From NCBI GenBank assembly GCA_011319805.1, contig SJRY01000110.1:1-32330 (forward strand): a DNA stretch of 32,330 nucleotides. The letters are read 5' to 3'. The position numbers and the translations under genes are program-made. This DNA is from Macrocybe gigantea. Its lineage: Eukaryota > Basidiomycota > Agaricomycetes > Agaricales > Callistosporiaceae. The notes beneath the pieces are model-generated. The model was not told the origin of the DNA. It did not search any database and worked only from the letters and a program-made list of their open reading frames with translations. Shown in pieces: positions 21,330 through 31,477 of this stretch (position 1 is the stretch's first letter; each line of letters starts with the position of its first letter).

Positions 21330-22280
21330 GACGAAGTTGTTTTGCTTATCGATTGACTTCCTCGGACATCACATATCGCACCGTGGCATTGAGGCAGATG
21401 GCTCCAAGACGGCGCGCATTTTGGAATGGCCGGTACTGAAATCGGTTTCGGACGTGCGTGCATTCCTGGGACTGGTGCGCTACGTCGCGAATTTTCTCCC
21501 CAACTTGGCAGAGTATACGAGAGTACTGAACGAACTCACCAAGAAAGAATGCTTGAAGCATTTCCCGGATTGGACGGCTGAACATCAATGGGCCTTCGAT
21601 GGTGTTAAGTGCTTGGTGCTCTCCAGGGACTGTCTGACGACTATCGATCATCAAAATCCGGGAGAGAACAAGATTTTTGTCACGACCGACGCGTCAAACC
21701 ACAGAACAGGAGCAGTGCTGTCGTTCGGGCCTACCTGGGAGACAGCCCGGCCGGTGGCTTTTGACTCCGCACCGCTGAAAGCCGCCGAGAAGAACTACCC
21801 GATCCACGAAAAAGAACTGTTAGCGATTATAAAGGCCCTGAAAAAATGGAGATGCGACTTATTCGGATCCGCCTTTACAATCTACACGGACCACAGAACG
21901 TTAGAATCCTTTGAAAAGCAACGCGACTTATCCCAGCGGCAGGCACGGTGGATGGAGTTCCTCTCCCAGTTCGACGCGAAGATCGTTTACATCAAGGGGC
22001 ACTCCAACTCTGTAGCGGACGCACTCTCCAGGCTGCCGGTGGTGAAGGAGTCGATTAACGTAGATGAAGTGGACCTGCCCATCACTATCGGGAGCGACAA
22101 CGAGAAAGGGAACGAAAAACTCATAGCCGCGCTCTGGCCCACAAGTGTACTGGAGGGCGGAGACGCCTCGGCTTTCGCCGCTGTCAACGTACTAACGGAA
22201 GCGACCGTCAACACTCCGAAGGAGGGTCCCTCAACACTCAATGTCACTATGGACGAACAATTCCTAACGGAGATCCGCAA
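21330..22280 (+). pseudogene. Element A reverse transcriptase thumb and RNase H
   Basis: The frame resumes after the one-base loss at 21325-21329. The text continues as SIDFLGHHISHRGIEAD and VRAFLGLVRYVANFLPN (thumb/connection). RNase H follows with VTTDASNHRTGAVL, YPIHEKELLAI, YTDHRTLE and GHSNSVADALSRL, so the catalytic Asp/Glu/Asp/Asp set is present. After EIRNG, near 22280, the frame stops matching the integrase that follows. A short out-of-frame deletion between the RNase H tail and the integrase N-terminus is the simplest explanation. Confidence 0.9.
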
Positions 22281-22285
22281 CGGGG

Positions 22286-23677
22286 ATGCCCAACATCAAA
22301 AAGGTGAACGACCTGTGGTACATCGGCGAGCGGTTAGCAGTGCCACAGAGCACGACGGTCCGGGAGATGCTGTTCAGACTGGCGCACGACGTTCTCGGCC
22401 ATTTTGGGTTTGACAAGTCATACGTGGCCTTGCGCAACAGTTTTTACTGGCCGAACATGAGGAAAGACCTGGAGGAGGGCTACGTAGCAGGCTGCGAGGA
22501 CTGCCAAAGGAACAAAGCCTCCACAGCAAGGAAAGGCGGCCCCCTACACCCCTTACCAACTCCGGATGCCCGAGGAACGTGTGTGGCGATGGATTTCATT
22601 GGCCCGCTGCCCGAGGATGATGGTTACAATTGCATCGCAACCTTCACGGACCGCCTGGGCGCGGACTTACAGATCGTGCCTTGCCGAACGGATCTTACAG
22701 CGGAGGGACTCGCGGGAATGTTTTTTGACAAATGGTACTGCGAGAATGGTCTGCCGACAGAGATCGTGTCCGATCGAGATAAGCTTTTCATTTCGAATTT
22801 TTGGAACGCTCTGCACAGACTGACGGGCGTGAAGTTGAAGCTGAGCACTGCCTACCACCCAGAAACCGACGGGTCCTCGGAACGCACGAACAAGACTGTA
22901 AACCAGTGTCTCCGTTTCCACATACAGAGGAACCAGAAAGGTTGGGCAAAGGCATTGCCCCGGGTGCGTTTTCACATCATGAACTCGGTGAACGCCAGTA
23001 CTGGCTTCTCGCCGTTCTACTTAAAGACAGGGTGGCACCCGAGGATCATCCCGGCTATGGACGGCGGCATTCGGACATCACAGAGCGAACGGTCAGCGAC
23101 CGAATTCCTCAAGGCATTGGAAGCGGACATCCTCGAAGCCCAGGACAACTTGGAAGCGGCTAAGATCAGTCAAGCTTTCCAGGCCAACAAAACAAGAGGG
23201 CCCGAGCCCGAATTCAAGGTGGGTGACAGGGTGAGGTTAACAACCTTCCATCGTCGCCGAGAGTTCAAGAAAGCGGGAGAGCATCGGGCAGCAAAATTCA
23301 TGCCACGGTACATGATTCATCGGATAACGGCTAAGCACCCTGAATTTTCTACATACACATTGGACATTGCTGATAAGAATATCTATCCGGTTTTCCATGC
23401 CCGGGAGCTGGCGCCTTTCACGGAAAACGACGACGCAAAATTTCCAGAACGATGACACGAACAACCAGCGCCGATCATAACGGAGGACGGAGACGAGGAA
23501 TACTTCATCGAGGCGATTGTCGACTCGAAGCGTTGCGGTCGCGGTGGAAAAGGAAGAAAATTCCTCGTTCGATGGGTCGGTTACGGGCCTAATGAAGACC
23601 ATTGGCTGAATAAAGACGAAGTCGAGCAAACGCAGGCGCTGGACAAATGGCTGAGGTTTCACCCCGAGGACGCATAA
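22286..23677 (+). pseudogene. Element A integrase and C-terminal chromodomain (in-frame stop)
   Basis: The HHCC zinc domain is AHDVLGHFGFDK...GCEDCQRNK. The DDE catalytic core is VAMDFIGPLP, IVSDRDKLF and YHPETDGSSERTNK. A C-terminal beta region (FKVGDRVRL) precedes TGA at 23453-23455. The same frame stays open behind that stop for 73 codons and encodes a chromodomain: EEYFIEAIVDSKR, FLVRWVGYG, EDHWL, ALDKWL, ending TAA at 23675-23677. The stop could be a CGA-to-TGA CpG transition. Chromodomains on integrases target such elements to methylated-histone chromatin; that role is known for the family and inferred here. Confidence 0.9.
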
Positions 23678-23759
23678 CCCCGCCGCGGTAGCTTTTTCCT
23701 CGTCACGTCGTCGAGGTTTTTTAATGCACCCGTCAGTTGGGGGGAGGGCTTGTTTTCTC

Positions 23760-23773
23760 GGAGGTTGGGAGAG
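23760..23773 (+). other. Polypurine tract of element A
   Basis: The purine-rich GGAGGTTGGGAGAG directly abuts the 3' LTR and is the expected primer for plus-strand synthesis. A second G-rich run lies at about 23738-23748. Confidence 0.6.
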
Positions 23774-23971
23774 TGTAAGCGTGGATGCGTACAACGTGAC
23801 TGCGCGATCATGTGGGCATGGGACGTCACGGTCGGTGGTGGTGGAGATCGTCATCTTCCTTCTTGACCTTCAACTTGTATCTTCCCCGAACATCCTCTCA
23901 ATCACACCTTCTGCTTGTTGTTTAGCTTGGTTCCGAAGGCTTAGTTTTCCTCCCGAGAAGGGAGGTTTTCA
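23774..23971 (+). repeat. 3' LTR of element A
   Basis: It is 198 bp and aligns to the 5' LTR without gaps. Five of the six differences are TG or CA here versus CG in the 5' LTR; one is the reverse. Confidence 0.95.
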
Positions 23972-23976
23972 CATCT
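23972..23976 (+). repeat. Target site duplication of element A, right copy (CATCT)
   Basis: It directly follows the terminal CA of the 3' LTR, and the Helitron reading frame resumes behind it. Confidence 0.95.
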
Positions 23977-25716
23977 GTGTTGGGTTTGGCACAACCAGAA
24001 CACAATCCGAGGAGACATTTATGCTGGATTGGCTGATGCAGTGGCTGCCAATGTGGATGTCAGTACAGAGGAATTGGGCCGCAGGATCATTTTGCCTGCT
24101 ACCTTTGCAGGAAGCACCAGGAACATGCAGCAGCTTCTTCAGGATGCTTTGGCCATCAATCATTTCTGTCATGGTGGAGATCTCTTCATCACTATGACTG
24201 CCAATCCAAACTGGACAGAAATTACTGTTGAGCTTTTGCCTGGCCAGACAGCAGTGGATCGTCCAGATTTGGTCATCCGAGTCTTTTATCGCAAAAAGGA
24301 TGAGCTAATTGAGGACATCAAGAAAGGTGTCTTTGGCAAGGTCATAGCCTATCTCTTTGTCATTGAGTTTCAGAAACGTGGCCTGCCTCACATGCACTGC
24401 ATCCTCTTTCTTGATCCAGAGTCTAAACTTCAGACTCCTAAGCATATCGACAGTCTACTCTCTTCTGAATTCCCAGAGGACAATCCTGAACTGCTTGAGC
24501 TGATCAAAAAGTTCATGGTCCACACACCATGTGGTGCAGAAAATCCCAGAGCTCAATGCATGGAGAATGGCAAATGCACCAAGAACTTTCCAAAGCCTTT
24601 CAGAGAGCATACCACCATCACTGACAATGCATATGCTGCCACCCGTTGTCGAGACACCGGTCATACCCATGACATTCGAGGCAAACAGGTCGATAATCGC
24701 TGGGTCGTTTCTTATTCTCCCTGGCTCATCTGGAAGTACCAGTGCCATATCAATGTGGAGTGCATTGCATCTATCAAAGCAGTCAAGTACATCTACAAAT
24801 ATGTTTACAAGGGTCATGATCGTGTCTCCATGCAGTTTGGCACTGTGGGTGATGAGGTCAGGCAGTATCTGGATGCACGCTATGTCTCTGCATGTGAAAG
24901 TCTTTGGCGCATTTTCCAATATCCACTTCATAGCCAAGCACCCAATGTCATACGGTTGCAGGTTCACCTTCCAGATGAGCAGTTTGTTACTTGGAGGCAA
25001 GATGGTCAAGAGTCAATGCCAGAGGTCATTTTGCGAGGAGAAAGGCAGGATTCCACTCTCACTGCCTATTTCAAGGCCAATGTCAAATATCCTGATACAG
25101 CATCCACTGTGCTCTATCAGGACTTTCCTTCCCAGTTTGTGTTCAACAAGAAGCATGAGTGGAAGCCCAGACAGAGAGGATTTGCTATAGGCCGCATGAA
25201 TTATGCTCCTCCCACATCAGGCGATCGCTTCTATCTTCGACTTCTTTTGACCCAGGTCGCAGGCTCAACATCTTTTGAAGACCTTCGCACATATGAAGAA
25301 GTCATACACCCTTCTTTCAAAGATGCCTGTCTTGCACGTGGCCTTCTTGAAGATGATCAGGAGTGGGATCAGTGTCTACGTGAAGCAGCTGCTATGCAAA
25401 CCGGTCGTCAGCTTCGCCACCTCTTTGTCACCATTCTGAGAGATTGCAATCCTTCAGATCCTGCTGCTCTATGGAACACATATTGGCCCCAGATCTGTGA
25501 TGATCTACACTATCGTCTTGAGCATGACAACATCCATGTCAATCCCTCAGATGAAGACATCATGGATTATGGCCTTTTTCTCATTGACCAGCTTCTCCAA
25601 TCTTCTCGCCGCTCTCTCAAGGATTGGCCATCCATGCCACAGGTCACTCAGAATTGGAATGAAAGGATTGCAAATCATCTCATAGCAGAGCAGCACAGTT
25701 ACGATCAGGAGGAGCA
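23977..25716 (+). CDS. Helitron replication-helicase protein, Rep (HUH/Y2) part
   Basis: This continues the frame of 18231 after element A, open for 580 codons. It holds the end of the N-terminal Helitron domain (NTIRGDIYAGLADAV, GSTRNMQQLLQDALAI) and LFITMTANPNWTEI. The HUH metal site is LPHMHCILFL (His codons at 24389-24397). The catalytic tyrosine motif region is KYIYKYVYKGHD (24785-24820). The C-terminal half has FYLRLLLTQVAGSTSFEDLRT, a segment shared by fungal Helitron proteins before the helicase. In the family, Rep tyrosines nick and join the transposon ends during rolling-circle movement. No frameshift is seen. Element B interrupts the codon CA|G at 25716, and coding resumes at 32235. 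Confidence 0.92.
25712..25716 (+). repeat. Target site duplication of element B, left copy (GAGCA)
   Basis: GAGCA directly precedes the 5' LTR and is repeated at 32230-32234 after the 3' LTR. Confidence 0.95.
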
Positions 25717-26036
25717 TGTTACAGACGCCGCCCAAAGGACTATTCATTTTCTTATCTTATCTTTCCCACATCCCTTATCTCCCCCATCATGCTGCGCAGC
25801 GTGCAGCCATCGAGTCATCCCACTTCCCTAGTCATCCTGAGTCATCTCTTTCCAGTCTTACTCATCCGCAGTCCACAGCATTGCGCAGCCCATGGTCCGT
25901 GCTCGAGTACTGTAATGTATATAAGGACTCCCAGATGTACCAGTAGCGCTAGGCTTAATATTCCTTTTGCCATCATCTCAAGACCACTCTCGCACTTAGT
26001 CTGCCCGAGTCCTTCTGAGATTCGTCTAGCCTAACA
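25717..26036 (+). repeat. 5' LTR of element B
   Basis: It is 320 bp and identical to 31910-32229. It contains a TATA box at 25918-25924 and the inferred transcript start at about 25951. Confidence 0.97.
25918..25951 (+). promoter_or_regulatory. LTR promoter of element B (TATA box and inferred start)
   Basis: TATATAAG at 25918-25925 lies 33 bp upstream of AGGCTTAATAT at 25951-25961. That 11-mer is complementary to the primer site, which places the transcript start at or just before 25951. The start position is inferred, not measured. Confidence 0.65.
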
Positions 26037-26038
26037 AG

Positions 26039-26049
26039 ATATTAAGCCT
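26039..26049 (+). other. Self-primer binding site of element B
   Basis: ATATTAAGCCT starts two bases after the 5' LTR. It is the perfect reverse complement of AGGCTTAATAT (25951-25961), the expected first 11 bases of the transcript. Tf1 of Schizosaccharomyces pombe primes reverse transcription by folding its first 11 bases onto such a site. The two-base spacer fits integrase trimming of two terminal bases. Confidence 0.75.
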
Positions 26050-26102
26050 CGTCGAGACTCGCTCAGACTCACACACACACCACGTCACGCTTTATCAAAG
26101 AC

Positions 26103-26840
26103 TTGATCAACATTCGACGACAAGCGGTCGCCGACCCAGCGAGCACTAGCACGAGCGACGAGAGCACTTGGCTCAGAGAAGTAGACCAGACATTGCAGTC
26201 CACGCCATTCGCAGAGACAGTCCACGCCATCCGCAGAGACACTAGCAATCCAAACAAACGAAAGAGAGAGCGCATGCCTACACCAAGTAGCGACGACGAA
26301 GAACAGGCATTTCTGAGAGAGTTTGCCTTCACCACCACAGATGAGCCCGCTGAGATCCTCAGCGAAGGAGCAGCACAACTCATTGCAGAACTCTTCCTAG
26401 AAGGAGAATACGGGATAAGCCCAGAAGAGCTGTGGTCAGACCAGAATCTTCTTGCCGAAGAAGAGGACGAACCCATCCGCAAGAAAACGAGAGAAGAACG
26501 AACACAAGCCCGAGATTTTAGGTGACAACAGATCGAGAACTATAATCGCCGAACACAGGAGGAAGACATACTGATACAGAGAGGGCACGACGCACAGAGC
26601 ATACGACAGAACCAACGAGAACGACACCAGAGTCAAGGACACACAGGAACGAAACCGCCGAATCCCTTCAGAGGACCAATCCGCCGAAGCACTGCATAAG
26701 GAGAGAATCGCACCACCGTGGCGAAAGTAAGCAACAGCGACTGGGACGAATACTATCGGTGGAGGGAGCGAAAAGGATTACCAAAGACAACCGGACCGAC
26801 CGCCGCAGAGTGGGCCGATTTTGAACAAGCTTGTAGATCG
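26103..26840 (+). CDS. Element B 5' ORF / gag N-terminal region (interrupted)
   Basis: The first frame after the primer site is acidic and rich in Glu/Asp and Arg, e.g. SDDEEQAFLREF, with no recognised domain. It stops at TGA 26523-26525. The same frame continues to TAA at 26697-26699 and then through SDWDEYYRWRERKGLPKT and AEWADFEQA. It meets the gag core only if one base is lost near 26835-26845. Whether this is one gag polyprotein or a separate small ORF plus gag is unclear. No function can be assigned to the N-terminal part. Confidence 0.5.
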
Positions 26841-27521
26841 CAGGAGTCGACCTAGACTACTGGAAAGAACAGAGAGAGGAGCGAAGACAGAAACAGCTCC
26901 AAGAACAGCAAGCCCAAGTACAAGCACAGCAGACCCAAGAACAACAGATCCAGGAACAGGAAGACCAAGACCAAGAGAACGACGAAGAAAACCCCCAAAG
27001 GATGACGACAGAATACAAGGGAATCATCGCCGACCCGAAATCCTTTACAGGAGATCGAACGTCCTTCGATATTTGGTGGAGAAAGATGAAACTCTACATA
27101 ACCGCACATGGGACCTCACGGATACACAGAAGATTGGAGCGGTCCTGTCTAGAATGACCGACGGACCCGGAGCCCACTGGGCATCAAAGAAGATCGACAC
27201 CACTACCAACCAAAGCACATGGGCCGACTTCATAACCGAGATAGAGACACGATTCAGCAACGTCATGTCGCCATCACAAGCAGGAAGCAAACTATTCAAC
27301 ATCAGACAGGGAAACCGACCCATCGACGAATTTCTGGATGAATTCGTAGACCTCGCAGGGAAAGCAGGAATGACAGGAACAGCCCCTCGTTTCCTACTCG
27401 AGAAGAGCTTAAACCGAAGGACAGCAGAAGCCGTACACTCAATCTCCACACTTCCAACAGATGGAGATGAATATATCAAGACAGTTCGAGCATTGGACGA
27501 AACATCGATGAACACAGAAAT
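26841..27521 (+). CDS. Element B gag, capsid region
   Basis: A Gln/Glu-rich stretch (repeated EQ/QQ) leads to [27 protein letters not shown]. After one missing base in the GGG run at about 27113-27115 it continues as [23 protein letters not shown] and [15 protein letters not shown]. This is a typical Ty3-type gag (retrotransposon gag) layout of Trp-containing helices. A further one-base loss at about 27494-27498 is needed to run into the nucleocapsid frame. Confidence 0.8.
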
Positions 27522-27857
27522 GTGATGAGAGGAGAATTCACAAGCAATCAGCGCAAGGCCGGAAATCCAAGCCGAGGAGCAGGACAGGCCATGGAAGTCG
27601 ACAAAGTACGAAGCAACAACTGCTTCAACTGCAATAAACCAGGACACATTTCACGAAACTGCCCGGAACCACGAAAAGGAGCAGCAAATGTCACATGTTT
27701 CAACTGTGGCTTAAAGGGACACTATGCACGAAACTGCAAGAAGAAGAAGAAAGGAAAATCCCGGGTCAGAGAAGTGAAAGAAGAAGAAGGAGAGGACGAA
27801 GAAGACAAGGATGAAGAAAGCTCTGACAAAGAGGGTTTTGCCGAAGGGTCCGACTAG
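27522..27857 (+). CDS. Element B gag, nucleocapsid with two zinc knuckles
   Basis: There are two canonical CCHC knuckles, [14 protein letters not shown] and [14 protein letters not shown], both C-x2-C-x4-H-x4-C. A basic Lys run and an acidic Glu/Asp tail follow. The frame ends at TAG 27855-27857. These knuckles bind and package element RNA in the family. The frame is a continuation of the capsid region, not an independent gene. Confidence 0.88.
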   Translation: MMRGEFTSNQRKAGNPSRGAGQAMEVDKVRSNNCFNCNKPGHISRNCPEPRKGAANVTCFNCGLKGHYARNCKKKKKGKSRVREVKEEEGEDEEDKDEESSDKEGFAEGSD

Positions 27858-27859
27858 GA

Positions 27860-28375
27860 GGTGCTAAATCGCGACCCATACAACTGAAACAGACTCGCTT
27901 CGATACCGGATGTAGATCATCCCATACTCTGAAATACACCATTCCTGCCAAGCGATCTGAAGCACCAAGAAAAACCATCCAAGGGGACAAACCACCAAAG
28001 AGGAAAGAGCTCGCAGTACCAGCGAGGATACGAACCGAAAAGGAATCACAACGATAACACCAGAAGTTGATAGCGGAGCGGATAGGACCTGCATCAACAC
28101 CGATAGTAGCAAAAACAGGACTGAAGACACGACGAATCAAGAAAATTCCCATCATAAATGCAGACGGATCACCCAATCGTCAGAAAACAGCAGACCGAGT
28201 AGCGGAGGTCCACATCGACATTAAAGGACACAAGGAGCATATGGAAGCCATCGTACTCGATATCGGAAAAACCGACATGCTACTAGGACATGACTGGCTT
28301 GTCTACCACAACCCAACAATCAAATGGAGGACAGGAGAAATTGTCTTCGACAGATGCCCAAAACGTGCAAAATAA
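27860..28375 (+). CDS. Element B aspartic protease region (split over frames)
   Basis: The active site D-S-G-A-D lies at 28069-28083 in one frame. The downstream protease segment INADGSPNRQ and the C-terminal DMLLGHDWLVYHNPTIKW are in another frame (28067-28375). The upstream linker lies in that same second frame with a stop at 28055-28057. At least two small indels are therefore implied between 28035 and 28110. The protease would process gag-pol. Confidence 0.65.
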
Positions 28376-30803
28376 ACCACCAGACGATCAAGATACAGAA
28401 GGTGGCTGAACCAGCGAAAACCACAGCCAGCGACAAGACAGGAACCCAGATACCCCCATATCTGATCAGATTCAAACACCTCTTCAAGGAGAAGAACTTT
28501 GATCGCTTACCAGACCACAAAGAATGGGACCATGAAATAAACTTAACGAAGGATGCACCCAAAACGATACCGAGCAAGGTCTACCCGATGACACAGAAAG
28601 AGCTAGAGGAACTAGATGCCTTCGTCGAAGAAGGATTACGAACAGGAAAAATACGCCCATCGAAATCACCTTACGCAGCACCCTGCTTCTTTCGCAATAA
28701 GAAGGATGGAAGCAAGCGACTCATCCAAGACTACCGGGAAATAAACAAATATACGGTCAAGGACAAGTTTCCACTACCACGCATCAGCGAGCTCCTCGAC
28801 GTACTACAAGGAGCAAAGTACTTTAGCAAGATCGATATTATCTGGGGGTACAATAACGTGCGCATTCGGAAAGGGGACGAATGGAAGGCAGCCTTCCTAA
28901 CAGCAAGAGGACTCTTCGAACCGACAGTCATGTATTTTGGGCAGTGCAACGCACCAGGCACTTTTAGCCGAATGATGGCGAGCCTCTTCCAAGACCAAAT
29001 ACGAAGAAGAGCATGCATAATCTATATGGACGACATCATAATCATCGGACGAACACGAGAGGAACTCCAAAAGAACACCATAGAAGTCATGGAAATACTG
29101 AACAAGAACGACCTATTCATCAAAGGACCGAAATGCGTCTGGGAATCATCGAAAGTCCCAGTACTAGGATACATCGTAGGAGAAGGGAAGGTAGAAATGG
29201 AACCAGAAAAGATCACAGCCGTACAATCCTGGCCAACCCCAAAGACGAAGAAAGAACTACAAAAGTTCTTGGGATTCACGAACTTTTACCGACGATTCAT
29301 CAAGGGATATGCAAAGGTCGCTAAACCCCTGACGGAGTTGACTGGAAACAAAACATTCCAGTGGACAGACAAGCAACAAGGCGCTTTCAAAGAACTGATC
29401 CGACATATAACCTCAGCACCCATTCTAGCACTACCACAGACAGAAGGAAAATTCCGAGTCGAAACGGACGCCTCAGGATATGCCATTGGAGCGGTACTAT
29501 CACAACAGCAGAAAGGACTATGGCATCCGATCGCATTCATTTCGAGATGCATGACCCCAGCGGAACAAAACTACGAAATCTACGACAAGGAACTTCTTGC
29601 GATAATGGTCGCACTAAAGACATGGAGACAATACCTCCTCGAAGCTCGAGAGAAGTTCGAAATATTGACGGATCACAAGAACCTATCATACTTCCGGAAG
29701 CCGCAGCGACTCAATTCGAGACAGATTGGCTGGTACCTGAAATTACAGGAATACGACTACGAACTACGACACGTACCAGGAAAGGCGAATGGAAAAGCGG
29801 ATGTCCTGTCACGAATGGCAGGATATGAAGAAAACCTAGCAGAGAAGGACGACATACAAATGATCAAAGAAGCAGCATTCATTCGACATCTGGAAGAGAA
29901 TAATGAACGAGACTTCGAATTTATGATGTTCGAGGACGAACACCCACAGAAAGAAGAAGCAGAAAATAACGAAACAATACAAACAAGAGGAATCACGATG
30001 ATCGAATCCTCAAGGATAGAACAAATTCGACAATGCACACGAAGGGAGACGATCGTAACAACAGGACTGAAGGAAAAACCACACTGGTTCACAGAAGATG
30101 ACCACATCGTATACGTAGGAGGAAAAATCTATGTTCCTCCAGACAACAAACTGAAGGAAAACATCATGTTTGAACACCACGACACACCCATCGGAGGACA
30201 CCCAGGGCAATACCGCATGCACGAGCTCATAAGCCGCACCTATTGGTGGCCATCAATGCTGACAGACATCAAGAAGTATGTCAATGGATGCGAAACATGT
30301 CAGCGAAACAAAATCATCCGACAAAAGAAACACGCACCCCTGCACCCGCACGAAGTCCCACAACAACCATGGGAAGATATCGGAGTAGATCTCATAGGAC
30401 CGCTACCCAGCTCGAACGGCTTTAACGCCATCGCCGCAGTCACAGACCGCCTGACCAAGATGATCCACCTAGTTCCCACAAAGACCGAACTCACAGCAGA
30501 AGGTCTCGCACGACTATACCGAGACAACGTGTGGCGGCTTCATGGAATTCCACGAAAGATCATCAGTGATCGAGGACCCCAGTTCGCAGCACGATTCATG
30601 ACAGCACTTCTAAAATTACTCGGAACAAAGCAAAACCTATCAACGGCCTATCACCCACAGACAGATGGACAGGCGGAGCGATCCCACCAAGAAACGGAAG
30701 CCTTCCTCAGAAGCTTCACAAACAACCTACAGGACGATTGGGCAGAATGGATAGCAATTGCAGAGTACCAATACAATGACAAAGCACACCAGGGAACGAA
30801 GGA
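28364..30803 (+). CDS. Element B pol: reverse transcriptase, RNase H, integrase core
   Basis: One uninterrupted frame. Reverse transcriptase: YAAPCFFRNKKDGSKRLIQDYR, KFPLPRISE, FGQCNAPGTFSRMM, catalytic YMDD (29023-29034), thumb FLGFTNFYRRFIKGYA. RNase H: VETDASGYAIGAVL, YEIYDKELLAI, LTDHKNL, GKANGKADVLSR. Integrase: zinc motif HHDTPIGGHPGQ with CETCQRNK, core GVDLIGPLP, ISDRGPQF and YHPQTDGQAERSHQE. All catalytic acidic residues are present. It joins the protease through an A run at 28360-28363 where one base appears lost. It loses frame after HQGTKE at about 30801-30805, again by one missing A. Confidence 0.93.
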
Positions 30804-31477
30804 ACACCATTCTACCTCAACTATGGAATGCACCCCTGGAAGGGAGAGCCGCAGACGACAGAAGGGAATAACCCCGCAGCAAAAGACTTCGTCAAAAGAA
30901 TGAGCCAAATACGAAAGGAAGCAAATGCCGCGCTGCAATATGCACAAACACGAGCCAAAGACAATTACGATGCGAGACGAAAACCTGCCCGTGAATACAA
31001 GAAAGGAGATAGAGTATGGCTAGAAGCCACCAATATCACAGTCAATCGACCATCAAAGAAGTTATCGGCACTCCGATACGGACCGTTCAAGGTGGTTGAA
31101 AAGAAAGGAGCCTCGGCATATCGCCTGGAACTCCCAGCATCATGGCAGCTGATACACCCCGTGTTCAATGAAACACTGCTCACGCCTTACAAAGGACCCC
31201 GTTTCAAGATACAAGAGCGACCATCACCACCACCCCCTGAAATCATAAATGATGAAGAAGAGTACGAGATAGAAGAGATCCTAAAAAGGAAGAAACAAGG
31301 GAGGGGACACTATTCCTGGTCAAATGGAAAGGATACGGACACGAAGAGAACACATGGATCAAAGAGAAGGAGCTAGGGAATGCGCAGCAAGCTCTAGACC
31401 ACTTCCTAAAGAAGACTGCGAACCAGGATAAAAGGATCACGACAAGAGGGAAGAAGACCAAAAATCGCACTTCATGA
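30804..31477 (+). CDS. Element B integrase C-terminus and chromodomain (one internal frameshift)
   Basis: After the loss at ~30803 the frame continues as FYLNYGMHPWKGEPQ, through a helical segment and the GPY/F-like beta module (YKKGDRVWLEATNI, LRYGPFKVVEKKGASAYRLELP, HPVFNETLLTPY). The chromodomain starts EEEYEIEEILKRK. One base is missing near 31303-31306; behind it the frame reads LFLVKWKGYGHEENTWIKEKEL and ends at TGA 31475-31477. The stop overlaps the start of the next ORF. Confidence 0.85.

Larger units (their letters stand above)
18232..23971 (+). mobile_element. Ty3/gypsy chromodomain LTR retrotransposon, element A
   Basis: The 5740-bp element has 198-bp LTRs beginning TG and ending CA, and a 5-bp target duplication CATCT. 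Gene order is gag, protease, reverse transcriptase, RNase H, integrase, chromodomain, the order of Ty3/gypsy chromoviruses. It inserted into the Helitron gene in the same orientation. Its coding region carries two in-frame TGA codons, a one-base loss in an A run and a break near 22280. LTR identity is 192/198. Confidence 0.95.

Noticed and set aside
24455..25009. 184-codon minus-strand ORF within the Helitron Rep region
   Set aside because: It is the antisense shadow of the Rep coding frame, which carries all conserved motifs.
25716..26034. ORFs inside the LTRs of element B (also at 31906-32227)
   Set aside because: They are identical translations of the two LTR copies, with no domain, and overlap promoter elements.
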